Assembly: GCA_025922735.1 (NCBI GenBank)
Contig: JAICHI010000058.1
Location: forward strand, 1 to 6,797
Direction of reading: 5' to 3'
Length of the DNA: 6,797 bases
Origin: Nitrososphaeraceae archaeon
GTDB taxonomy: Archaea > Thermoproteota > Nitrososphaeria > Nitrososphaerales > Nitrososphaeraceae
In this document: in pieces, positions 1-5,645 of the stretch
Layout of the letters: the number at the start of each line of letters is the position of its first letter
Position numbering within the stretch: the stretch's first letter is position 1
The notes under the pieces: model-generated
What the model saw: the letters and a program-made list of their open reading frames with translations, nothing else
Database searches by the model: none
What the model was told of the DNA's origin: nothing
Made by a program: the position numbers and the translations under genes

Positions 1-718
1 GTGCGCTCCTGTAGGTCTTCTCGCTCACTTTTGCCTTATTTGCTATCTTTGCTAGGTATTTATTTGAGTCAATCACTGGCAACTGAAGCTCAAGGTTCTG
101 CACAAGCAGTCTGTAGCACTTGCCTGCAAATATCGCATCAGTGTTAGCGGCTGAGGAGATTTCTTCAAGCGTCCTTGGTACTGAAAGGTCTCTGCAGGAA
201 GCATAAACTGCTGCAACTATAAGTGCCCTAATAGATCGCCCCTTGATTATCCTCTTGTCAAGAGCCTTTCTGTAGTTATATGCAGCTTTCTCGATCAAAG
301 TATCGCTGAGGGAAAGCTTGTCCTTTATGGTGCTCAATATAGCAAATGCGTTTTTCAAGTTACGGTGGTAACTTCGGTTATTACTTGAAATCTTGTTCCA
401 TCTGCGCATCCTCTGAACTTTGCTTCTCTGCTCAGCACTTATGGCGACTCCATTTGCGTCCACGTTTGAGTATGAGATGAAAGTGGATAATCCCATATCA
501 TGGAAAGCAAGTGAAGACGGCATACCTGTCCTACTCTTGCTTTCCATATCCTCGCCAGAATACGACCTCCATTCCGGGCCCATGGATTCAATATTGTCCT
601 TAACGACCATACCACACGAAGAACAGATGGCTTCGCTTGTCTCAGAATCAAAAACAATCGAAGTGCTATTACATAAAGTGCAGGCCTCTGCCGTTTCCGA
701 TGCGAGTTTGTAACTCAT
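1..718 (-). CDS. tfb: Transcription initiation factor B (TFB), N-terminal 239 residues, 3' end outside window
   Basis: Archaeal homologue of TFIIB; it binds the TBP-TATA complex and recruits RNA polymerase. Translating the complement from the ATG at 718-716 gives an open frame to the window edge. Residues 13-35 form the N-terminal zinc ribbon (C13xxC16, C32xxC35). The B-reader/linker region follows (GPEWRSY at 47-53, then SRTGMP near 62-67 and FHDMGLSTFI near 72-81), all typical TFB signatures. From about residue 105 the first cyclin-like repeat is present (RMRRWNK, then IKGRSIRALIVAAVYASCR), and the sequence stops at the start of the second repeat. TFBs are about 300 residues, so roughly 60 are missing beyond position 1. 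Archaea of this group often have several TFB copies, so this may be one paralogue; that is not visible here. A TATA-like box at 741-750 suggests a leaderless mRNA. Identification is firm. Confidence 0.96.
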   Translation of the reverse strand, partial: MSYKLASETAEACTLCNSTSIVFDSETSEAICSSCGMVVKDNIESMGPEWRSYSGEDMESKSRTGMPSSLAFHDMGLSTFISYSNVDANGVAISAEQRSKVQRMRRWNKISSNNRSYHRNLKNAFAILSTIKDKLSLSDTLIEKAAYNYRKALDKRIIKGRSIRALIVAAVYASCRDLSVPRTLEEISSAANTDAIFAGKCYRLLVQNLELQLPVIDSNKYLAKIANKAKVSEKTYRSA

Positions 719-740
719 GTTGCAAAGGATAGGGGCGGAA

Positions 741-750
741 TTAATTTAAG
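741..750 (-). promoter_or_regulatory. TATA-like box of tfb
   Basis: On the minus strand this reads CTTAAATTAA, centred about 27 bases upstream of the tfb ATG at 718. That is the distance expected between an archaeal TATA box and a start site at or next to the start codon, so the transcript is probably leaderless. An 8-bp palindrome, TGTATACA (756-763), lies just upstream of the box and could be a regulator site, but it is too short to weigh heavily. Confidence 0.55.
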
Positions 751-834
751 TCCCATGTATACAATGTCAGTAAATGCACTACACTGTACTGCAAATCGCT
801 ACCTAAGAGATTACTATAACACAACAGCGTTCCA

Positions 835-840
835 TTTAAA
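835..840 (+). promoter_or_regulatory. TATA-like box of the ribbon-helix-helix gene
   Basis: TTTAAA is centred about 28 bases before the ATG at 866, the right spacing for a leaderless transcript starting at or just before the start codon. No Shine-Dalgarno sequence is visible in front of that ATG; the preceding bases are TATAT. Assigned by spacing and composition only. Confidence 0.5.
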
Positions 841-865
841 CGTCTAATCTTGTAATTGGATATAT

Positions 866-1423
866 ATGACAGTACTAGCAGAGGATGCTCGCTCCTCGTC
901 CATCACCCGATCGTTTAGGTTTGAATCTGACGTGTTGACCGTGCTTGACGAAGAGGCAAAGCGGATGGGAATATCCGTAAACGCGCTCGTGGGTATTATA
1001 TTGCGGAGATACGCGGAATTTACGCGTTACCTATCAAAGATAGACATGGTTGTGATAAATCGCGAGGTTCTTACGTCTCTTATTGACCTGTTAGGCGAAG
1101 AAGAAGTTTATGAGATCGGAGTCAAACTGGGCCAAACTGTTCTAGCGGACACAATCATGTTTTGGAAAAAGGAAACTACTGAAAAGGCAGTGATGGAATA
1201 TATCGAGAAAATGGTCTGCAGATACAGCGACCTTGGCACCTATGATGAGAGGAGGATGCCAGGAGGCGAAATGGCCATAGTCATACGCCACAGACTCGGT
1301 AAGAAGGGCTCACGATTTCTTGAGGGTTATCTGCAGGGGGGACTAAAGCACACTCTGGGCATTGAGGCGATCTTTGAAACCACTGATTCGTCAGTCAAGT
1401 GCGAAATTCCTGCTGCAAGGTAA
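866..1423 (+). CDS. Ribbon-helix-helix (CopG/NikR-type) DNA-binding protein with C-terminal extension
   Basis: A 185-residue probable transcriptional regulator. Residues about 13-52 fit a ribbon-helix-helix fold: a short strand (ITRSFRFE), a helix (LTVLDEEAKRMG), the turn ISVN, and a second helix (ALVGIILRRYAEF). The remaining 130 residues are predicted alpha/beta. The last 50 hold a patch (HRLGKKGSRFLEGYL then LGIEAIFETTDSSVKCEIP) resembling, from memory, the C-terminal domain of other thaumarchaeal CopG-like proteins; I cannot name a ligand. Cys118 and Cys179 are the only cysteines, and I see no obvious NikR-type nickel site. The protein lacks a signal peptide or membrane segment, so it is cytoplasmic. 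It is divergent from tfb, with 147 bases between starts, so it might act on that shared region; this is inference. The ATG is supported by the TATA-like box at 835-840. Fold confident, target unknown. Confidence 0.85.
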   Translation: MTVLAEDARSSSITRSFRFESDVLTVLDEEAKRMGISVNALVGIILRRYAEFTRYLSKIDMVVINREVLTSLIDLLGEEEVYEIGVKLGQTVLADTIMFWKKETTEKAVMEYIEKMVCRYSDLGTYDERRMPGGEMAIVIRHRLGKKGSRFLEGYLQGGLKHTLGIEAIFETTDSSVKCEIPAAR

Positions 1424-1430
1424 CAAGCCT

Positions 1431-1438
1431 TCTATAAG
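1431..1438 (+). promoter_or_regulatory. Possible TATA box of the rpo7-spt4-nadC operon
   Basis: TCTATAAG is centred about 47 bases before the rpo7 ATG at 1482. Transcription would start near 1461 and leave a leader of about 20 bases. No strong Shine-Dalgarno sequence precedes the ATG. The 58-base gap after the stop codon of the preceding gene contains no clear terminator, so read-through from the ribbon-helix-helix gene is also possible. Confidence 0.35.
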
Positions 1439-1481
1439 ACAAAAAGTTCATAATGATCTTTCCATCTAGATTGCCTGGATT

Positions 1482-2099
1482 ATGTTTGCCATAGTGCATA
1501 TGAGCGATGTTGTTAGAATTCCTCCAAACAGGCTTACTCACTCTCTCAATGATGCGGCTATCCAGATTCTGAAGGAAAAATACGAAAGCATGATCAGTCC
1601 CGAAGTTGGATATGTCATTATGATAACAGATGCCAATCCGAGTTCAATTGGCAAGCTGGTCGCTGGCGACGGTGCTACGTACCACAAAGTCACTTTTAAG
1701 GCCCTTGCATTCTATCCGAAGCTCCAAGAAATAATTGAAGGTGAAGTAGTCGAAATTACTGACTTTGGAGCGTTTGTAAGAATAGGACCTACTGACGCTC
1801 TTCTTCACCTCTCTCAGATAACCGACGACTATCTTAAAAGCGACGTCAAGCAGGGAGTCATTGTAGCAAATCAGACTGCACGTTCGCTTAAGATAGGGTC
1901 GAAGATTAGGGCAAGGATAACTGCGGTAAGCCTTGGCAAAGGAGCAGGTATGGGCAAGATAGGCATAACTTGCAGGCAGCCTTTTCTTGGTGCCGTAGAA
2001 TGGGTTGCTGATGAGATAAAGAAGGCCAAGGCTGCAGGAGAACAACAACAACAACAATCAGCTACTACAAAGGAGAAAAAAGGAGGGGACAGGAAGTAA
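1482..2099 (+). CDS. rpoE1: DNA-directed RNA polymerase subunit Rpo7 (E')
   Basis: Rpo7 (eukaryotic Rpb7 homologue) pairs with Rpo4 to form the RNA polymerase stalk, which binds nascent RNA and aids open-complex formation. The N-terminal domain (residues 1-80) opens with the diagnostic DVVRIPP at 9-15. An S1/OB RNA-binding domain follows at about 82-165 (EGEVVEITDFGAFVRIGPTDALLHLSQI). The start is fixed by this alignment, since the family begins a few residues before the VRIPP motif. At 205 residues it is longer than the usual 180-190: after about residue 178 there is a low-complexity charged tail (KKAKAAGE, then five Gln, then a Lys-rich end) encoded partly by a CAA triplet run at 2043-2057. 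The stop codon overlaps the spt4 start by one base, indicating co-transcription and coupled translation. Identification is firm. Confidence 0.95.
   Translation: MFAIVHMSDVVRIPPNRLTHSLNDAAIQILKEKYESMISPEVGYVIMITDANPSSIGKLVAGDGATYHKVTFKALAFYPKLQEIIEGEVVEITDFGAFVRIGPTDALLHLSQITDDYLKSDVKQGVIVANQTARSLKIGSKIRARITAVSLGKGAGMGKIGITCRQPFLGAVEWVADEIKKAKAAGEQQQQQSATTKEKKGGDRK
2043..2057 (+). repeat. CAA trinucleotide run inside rpo7
   Basis: Five consecutive CAA codons encode Gln188-192 in the C-terminal tail of Rpo7. Preceded by GAA, the tract reads as an uninterrupted AAC/CAA microsatellite. It lies beyond the folded S1 domain, so length changes there should be tolerated as long as they stay in frame. 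Confidence 0.85.
2081..2086 (+). promoter_or_regulatory. Shine-Dalgarno sequence for spt4
   Basis: AGGAGG lies inside the 3' end of rpo7, 12 bases before the spt4 ATG at 2099. It matches the anti-SD of archaeal 16S rRNA and supports internal translation initiation of the second gene of the operon, at a start that overlaps the upstream stop codon. Confidence 0.6.
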
Positions 2100-2287
2100 T
2101 GGCAAAGGAGAAAGCATGCAGAAGGTGCAAAGTCATAACAACGGGAAAAGTGTGCCCCAACTGCAAGTCAACAGACCTCAGCGCCGACTGGTCAGGCATC
2201 ATACTGGTTTTTGATGCTGAAAATTCGCAGGTTGCTAAGACGCTTGATATTATTAATCCTAACAAATATGCACTTAAGGTAACTTAG
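2099..2287 (+). CDS. spt4: Transcription elongation factor Spt4 (RNA polymerase subunit E'')
   Basis: A 62-residue zinc protein that pairs with Spt5 (NusG homologue) on the RNA polymerase clamp and promotes processive elongation; the Spt5 gene is not in the window. The N-terminus carries a four-cysteine zinc site, C7xxC10 and C19xxC22 (CRRCKVIT, VCPNC). The conserved Spt4 segment DLSADWSGIILVFDAENSQVAK follows (about residues 26-47), and the chain ends in NKYALKVT as is usual. Length matches archaeal homologues of about 60 residues. The ATG shares its A with the rpo7 stop codon, and an AGGAGG sequence lies 12 bases upstream. The rpo7-spt4 pair is a classic archaeal arrangement. The stop codon TAG directly abuts the nadC ATG. 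Identification is firm. Confidence 0.95.
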   Translation: MAKEKACRRCKVITTGKVCPNCKSTDLSADWSGIILVFDAENSQVAKTLDIINPNKYALKVT

Positions 2288-3139
2288 ATGGATGATCTGC
2301 AGACATTTCTTAATGTGCGAGAATTGCTTGCCAATTTTTTGCAGGAAGATCTTGGTGCACGTGACATTACAAGCGATAACATAATTCCTGCAGGCCTTGC
2401 AGCCGAGGCAGCAATCGTATGCAAGTCGCCCTTTGCAATTGTCTGTGGCCTTGAAGAAGCCTCCATGCTTTTTGATATTTGTGGCTGCAAGAGCGAGATT
2501 CTTGTTAAGGATGGCTCAAAGGTAGTAAAGGGAACGATGGTTATGAAGGTGTCAGGCTGTGCAAGAGCTATACTCAAAGCAGAGAGGACAGTGCTTAATA
2601 TCATTATGAGGATGAGTGGTATAGCGAGTGAGACAAGACGGATGGCAGACCTTACAAAAGGCGTTACAATATTGGCTACCCGTAAGACAGCACCAGGGCT
2701 ACGTTATTTTGATAAAAAGGCAGTTGTTTTAGGAGGGGGAGCCACTCATAGAATGCGGCTAGATGACATGGTGCTAATAAAGGATAATCACCTTGCTCTT
2801 GTCTCTGATCTTGGAAAATCTATCAGGCTTGCCAGGAAAAATGTCGGCTCGTCAGTAAAGGTTGAATGTGAAGCAAGGACTAAGGAAGAGGCATTAGCAG
2901 TGGTAGCAGCTAAGGCAGATATTGTCATGCTGGACAATTTTACTCCAAAAGAGGCTCAACAGACGATAAGGGAGATAACAAGAATGGGCCTGCGAAACAA
3001 GGTAAAAATAGAGCTCTCAGGGGGCATCAATCAAAAAAATATTAGGTATTACTCGAGAGCCAAACCTGACTTTATTTCACTTGGCTACATTACACACTCA
3101 TCCAAAGCAATTGATTTTAGTCTTGAAATTATGAAATAG
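2288..3139 (+). CDS. nadC: Nicotinate-nucleotide pyrophosphorylase (carboxylating), quinolinate phosphoribosyltransferase
   Basis: Cytoplasmic enzyme that converts quinolinate and PRPP to nicotinate mononucleotide, CO2 and pyrophosphate, the step that joins de novo synthesis to the shared NAD pathway. At 283 residues it has normal length. The N-terminal alpha/beta domain includes EDLGARDITS (20-29) and the helix LKAERTVLNIIMRMSGIAS (96-114). The barrel holds the phosphate- and substrate-binding motifs TRKTAPGLR (131-139), GGGATHRMRLDDMVLIKDNH (149-168), VECEA (192-196), MLDNF (214-218) and ELSGGIN (242-248). The basic residues expected in the quinolinate site (R132, K133, H154, R155, K165) are present. 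The ATG follows the spt4 stop with no gap, and AAGGT (2276-2280) seven bases upstream is a plausible ribosome site, so it is third gene of the rpo7 operon. Its last 11 bases overlap the convergent nadA end. Confidence 0.96.
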   Translation: MDDLQTFLNVRELLANFLQEDLGARDITSDNIIPAGLAAEAAIVCKSPFAIVCGLEEASMLFDICGCKSEILVKDGSKVVKGTMVMKVSGCARAILKAERTVLNIIMRMSGIASETRRMADLTKGVTILATRKTAPGLRYFDKKAVVLGGGATHRMRLDDMVLIKDNHLALVSDLGKSIRLARKNVGSSVKVECEARTKEEALAVVAAKADIVMLDNFTPKEAQQTIREITRMGLRNKVKIELSGGINQKNIRYYSRAKPDFISLGYITHSSKAIDFSLEIMK

Positions 3140-4079
3140 AAAGCATTCGTTCAATTGCAAGCCGCGCGTTATCCGCAGTATGCTTTGGTACCCTTACTTC
3201 GTAGATATCTTCCCTCAGCGAATTGTAAACCTTTTCTAAAGTGATCTTTTTCATATACTTGCACATTGCATCTGACTTGACAGGGATGAACTGCTTGTCA
3301 GGGTTCTCCTTCTGCATACGATACAAGATCCCAGTTTCAGTAGCTACTAGGAATTGCTTTGCACTAGATGCTCTTGCGTGGTTCATCATGCCTTCAGTTG
3401 AAAGTATGTGACTATTCATTGCCAAGTCGCCCTTTGATATGTGATATATGACTGAAGAAGTGCAACTACATTCTGGATGAACTAGAAAGTCAGCGTTTTT
3501 AAAACTTGCAAACATCTTGTTAATGTCTTCTGCCTTGATGCCTGCATGCACATGGCATTCACCAGGCCAAATGTACATGTTCTTTCTCTTGGTCGTCTCT
3601 GCGACGTAAGAACCAAGAAACAGGTCAGGCAGAAATAATACTTCTCTGTCTTTGGGGATGCTATTTACAATCTTTACTGCATTTGAGGACGTACAGCAAT
3701 AGTCAGACAATGCCTTTACTTCTGCAGTTGTGTTGACATAGCTTACAACTAATGCATCAGGGTGCTCTGCCTTCCAGGCTTGCAACTCCCCAGCGTTAAT
3801 TGTAGAAGCAAGCGAGCATCCAGCCTCAAGGTCTGGTATCAGAACTTTTTTATCTGGACATAGAATCGAGGCTGTCTCGGCCATAAAGTGGACTCCACAA
3901 AACAAAATTATATCTGATTCTGTAGCGGCTGCCTTCCTCGATAGTGCAAGTGAATCGCCTATAAAGTCAGCTATGTCTTGGACTTCTGGAAGCTGGTAGT
4001 TGTGCGCGAGAACCACAGCATTTTTTTGTTTCTTTAATTGAAGAACACGATGCTTGTAGTCTATGTCTAACATTGTCAT
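3129..4079 (-). CDS. nadA: Quinolinate synthase A
   Basis: Oxygen-sensitive [4Fe-4S] enzyme that condenses iminoaspartate with dihydroxyacetone phosphate to quinolinate. The 316-residue length is typical of the compact archaeal form. Motifs include LAHNYQLPEVQD (24-35), GDSLALSR (41-48), FCGVHFMAETA (60-70), SYVNTTAEVKA (113-123), CTSSNA (129-134), PGECHVH (172-178), HPEC (201-204) and ATETGIL (246-252). C88 (LEAGCSLA), C175 (GECHVH) and C273 (AMCKYMKKIT) match the three cluster ligands by motif and by spacing (87 and 98 residues, close to E. coli 113/200/297 as I recall them). The ATG at 4079 is used here; Met3 at 4073 is an alternative. The gene converges with nadC, overlapping it by 11 bases, and is divergent from eS30-nadX. 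An inverted repeat overlaps its TATA-like box. Confidence 0.96.
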   Translation of the reverse strand: MTMLDIDYKHRVLQLKKQKNAVVLAHNYQLPEVQDIADFIGDSLALSRKAAATESDIILFCGVHFMAETASILCPDKKVLIPDLEAGCSLASTINAGELQAWKAEHPDALVVSYVNTTAEVKALSDYCCTSSNAVKIVNSIPKDREVLFLPDLFLGSYVAETTKRKNMYIWPGECHVHAGIKAEDINKMFASFKNADFLVHPECSCTSSVIYHISKGDLAMNSHILSTEGMMNHARASSAKQFLVATETGILYRMQKENPDKQFIPVKSDAMCKYMKKITLEKVYNSLREDIYEVRVPKHTADNARLAIERMLSIS

Positions 4080-4112
4080 GTGTACTGATAAACATGAGTC
4101 ATTAGAGAGTGT

Positions 4113-4137
4113 CTACATTTAAAGTAGTATAATGTAG
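4113..4137. repeat. Inverted repeat CTACATT / AATGTAG over the nadA promoter
   Basis: A perfect 7-bp inverted repeat with an 11-base spacer: CTACATT at 4113-4119 and AATGTAG at 4131-4137. Allowing one bulged base, the arms extend by two more pairs outward (GT-CTACATT against AATGTAG-GAC). The arm centres are 18 bases apart, nearly two helical turns, as for a dimeric regulator. It covers both candidate TATA boxes of nadA. A third copy of AATGTAG is at 4276-4282 near the predicted eS30 start site. Operator function is inference. Confidence 0.4.
4118..4123 (-). promoter_or_regulatory. TATA-like box of nadA
   Basis: TTTAAA, the same on both strands, is centred about 41 bases before the nadA ATG, predicting a start near 4094 and a leader of about 15 bases. 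A second AT-rich candidate at 4128-4133 (ATTATA on the minus strand) would start transcription about ten bases further upstream. The box sits between the arms of an inverted repeat (4113-4119 and 4131-4137) and overlaps its left arm, so a bound regulator would compete with TBP. Confidence 0.4.
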
Positions 4138-4221
4138 GACAACAATGCCTTCAAATTTGAATCTAAAGGCAATACTTGCCACCATCTCACGCGAATATAG
4201 ATGAATTTATGGCATATGGCG

Positions 4222-4240
4222 ATTAGTATCGGATACTGAT
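4222..4240. promoter_or_regulatory. 19-bp near-perfect palindrome upstream of the eS30 TATA box, candidate operator
   Basis: ATTAGTATC-G-GATACTGAT is an inverted repeat with 8 of 9 pairs matching around one central base. The core AGTATCGGATACT is perfect. It ends about eight bases before the eS30 TATA-like box (4249-4256), next to where the TFB recognition element would lie. A bound protein could either block TFB or recruit it. No binding protein can be named from the sequence. Confidence 0.45.
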
Positions 4241-4248
4241 GCATACAA

Positions 4249-4256
4249 ATATAAAT
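4249..4256 (+). promoter_or_regulatory. TATA box of the eS30-nadX unit
   Basis: ATATAAAT, within a longer A/T tract (4247-4260), is one of the best TATA matches in the window. It is centred about 35 bases before the eS30 ATG at 4287, predicting a start near 4279 and a leader of about eight bases. No Shine-Dalgarno sequence is seen in that short leader. Confidence 0.55.
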
Positions 4257-4286
4257 ATTAACACATCAATGACCCAATGTAGATAA

Positions 4287-4469
4287 ATGCCAACACACGG
4301 ATCGCTTACAAAAGCCGGGAAAGTAAGAGGTCAGACACCCAAGATTCAAGGCAAGCTGCGAGTAAGGCCGATTGCTAGACTTCGCAACAAAGACAATTTT
4401 ATCAAGCGCTTTGAAAAGAAGAGGCTTCCAGGCCAAAAGAAGCCGGAGCGCCGCGGGGGCAGAAGGTAA
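4287..4469 (+). CDS. rps30e: Small ribosomal subunit protein eS30
   Basis: A 60-residue, strongly basic protein of the small ribosomal subunit, found in archaea and eukaryotes (where it is made as a ubiquitin-like fusion, FAU) and absent from bacteria. The start [14 protein letters not shown] and the segment [20 protein letters not shown] (16-35) are characteristic of archaeal eS30. The C-terminus, [17 protein letters not shown], is the usual Arg/Lys/Gly-rich rRNA-binding tail. No ubiquitin-like domain precedes it. The ATG is supported by the TATA box at 4249-4256. nadX follows 38 bases downstream in the same direction with no strong terminator between them (only a weak 6-bp repeat AAGGTA/TACCTT at 4463-4468 and 4483-4488), so the two may be co-transcribed. 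Identification is firm. Confidence 0.95.
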   Translation: MPTHGSLTKAGKVRGQTPKIQGKLRVRPIARLRNKDNFIKRFEKKRLPGQKKPERRGGRR

Positions 4470-4507
4470 AAATCCCCTCTTCTACCTTATATCAGTAGTC
4501 ATCCTAA

Positions 4508-5341
4508 ATGCCAAAAAAAAATGTTGGGCTGATGGGTTGCGGTACTATTGGAACACATATGGCTCTGGCCATAGAATCTGGCAGTATAGTTAATGCCTCG
4601 CTTGCGGGCCTCTATGATATTGTTGATGCCAATGCAAACAGCCTAAAGTCAAAGCTGAAGAGTAGTCCGCAAGTTTATCCTGATTTTGACGGATTCATCA
4701 ACTCGCCAGCAGACATTGTAATAGAGGCCGCTTCGCAGCAAGCTGTCAGAAAGTTTGGCAAGCCGATAATTGAAGCTAACAAAGACCTAATGATAATGAG
4801 TGTAGGCGCCCTCGCAGACAGGACCTTTTTAGCGGAATTGCTCGAGCTAGCTGCTGTAAGGAAAGGCCGTAGCAGGATCTACGTACCGACTGGAGCAATT
4901 GCGGGCATAGATGCAATACGTAGCGTCAGGCACCTTCTAGATTCCATTACGCTTACTACTACGAAAAGTCCAAAGGCCCTTGCTGGAGCTCCTTTCCTTG
5001 AGACAACAAGCGTCAAACTTGATACTATAACGAAGATCACAGAACTCTATGAGGGTTCAGCCGCAGAAGCTGTCAAGTTGTTCCCTGCAAATGTCAATGT
5101 AGCTGCAGTGCTGAGTCTTGCCGGCATTGGTGTCGATAAAACCAAAGTAAGAGTACTGGTGGATCCACAGGCCACTACAAACCAGCACGAAATTGTGGCA
5201 AGCGGTAATTTTGGGGATATCAAGATAACTGTCAATAATGTAACAGCTCCTGGAAACCCCAAGACAAGTTTTCTCGCTGTCCTTTCAGCAATCGAATGCC
5301 TTCGTTCGATATGTGACGATGCCATAAGGATAGGCACCTAA
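4508..5341 (+). CDS. nadX: L-aspartate dehydrogenase
   Basis: NAD(P)-dependent oxidation of L-aspartate to iminoaspartate, the first step of oxygen-independent de novo NAD synthesis and the substrate supplier for NadA. The N-terminal Rossmann fold has the dinucleotide motif GLMGCGTIG at residues 7-15, and VIEAASQQAVRKFG (71-84) continues it. IYVPTGAIAGIDAIRS (124-139) is the conserved segment linking the domains. The catalytic-domain signature FPANVNVAAVLSLAGIG lies at 192-208, and DPQATTNQHEIVASGNFG (219-236) includes His227, which corresponds to the catalytic histidine of the family. Length is 277 residues, slightly above archaeal family members near 240-270. The ATG is the first in frame; a weak TATA-like CTTATAT (about 4486-4492) is too close to be an obvious promoter. 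No nadB is in the window, which fits NadX replacing it. Confidence 0.94.
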   Translation: MPKKNVGLMGCGTIGTHMALAIESGSIVNASLAGLYDIVDANANSLKSKLKSSPQVYPDFDGFINSPADIVIEAASQQAVRKFGKPIIEANKDLMIMSVGALADRTFLAELLELAAVRKGRSRIYVPTGAIAGIDAIRSVRHLLDSITLTTTKSPKALAGAPFLETTSVKLDTITKITELYEGSAAEAVKLFPANVNVAAVLSLAGIGVDKTKVRVLVDPQATTNQHEIVASGNFGDIKITVNNVTAPGNPKTSFLAVLSAIECLRSICDDAIRIGT

Positions 5342-5359
5342 TAGTTATTCTCTTCTTAG

Positions 5360-5366
5360 TTTATAT
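5360..5366 (+). promoter_or_regulatory. TATA-like box of the TRAM gene
   Basis: TTTATAT is centred about 31 bases before the ATG at 5394, giving a predicted start near 5389 and a leader of at most a few bases. A GAGG at 5380-5383 could be a ribosome site, but it would not be in the mRNA if this start is right. The pyrimidine-rich stretch just upstream (5345-5357) may be where nadX transcripts end. Confidence 0.45.
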
Positions 5367-5393
5367 TGGGTTTAGAGTTGAGGAATTTCCAAC

Positions 5394-5645
5394 ATGAGCT
5401 ACGGAGGAAGGAACGACAGCTTCGGTCCAAAGCCTGTGGAAACAGGTAGAGAATACGACGTACAGATCACCGAAATAAGCCGCAAAGGCGACGGGATTGC
5501 AAGAATACAAGGATTTGTTATCTTTGTAAAGGGGGGAAAGGTAGGTCAGAACGCGAAGATCCGGATTAGCCAGATCGGACCAAGGTTCGCCACGGCAGAA
5601 ATCGTCGATGGCTCCACTGCTTCACCAAACGAACCAACAAGTTAA
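5394..5645 (+). CDS. Small stand-alone TRAM-domain RNA-binding protein
   Basis: An 83-residue protein made almost entirely of one TRAM domain (about residues 14-71), the OB-like RNA-binding fold also found at the ends of tRNA-modifying enzymes such as TrmA/RumA and MiaB. Key features are the entry YDVQITEISRKGDGIARIQGFVIFVKGG (21-48) and the repeated strand-turn pattern VGQNAKIRISQIGPRFATAEIV (50-71), typical of single-domain archaeal TRAM proteins. In other archaea such proteins have been reported as RNA chaperones, often linked to cold response; whether that holds here is inference. It is cytoplasmic, with no signal peptide; the N-terminal MSYGGRNDSFG and the C-terminal STASPNEPTS tails look disordered. 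It is monocistronic, between its own TATA-like box and a hairpin/T-run terminator that starts directly after the stop codon. Confidence 0.9.
   Translation: MSYGGRNDSFGPKPVETGREYDVQITEISRKGDGIARIQGFVIFVKGGKVGQNAKIRISQIGPRFATAEIVDGSTASPNEPTS

Noticed and set aside
420..713. 97-codon plus-strand frame
   Set aside because: It lies entirely antisense to the clearly conserved tfb gene.
4197..4240. Possible box C/D guide RNA (TAGATGA then CTGA)
   Set aside because: The C box is a poor match, no D'/C' pair is visible between the boxes, and the region is better explained by the palindrome and promoter.
4463..4488. Terminator or attenuator between eS30 and nadX
   Set aside because: The repeat AAGGTA/TACCTT is only 6 bp with a 14-base loop and no T-run follows it.
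4372..4593. 73-codon frame bridging eS30 and nadX
   Set aside because: It overlaps both conserved genes out of frame and its translation has no family-like features.
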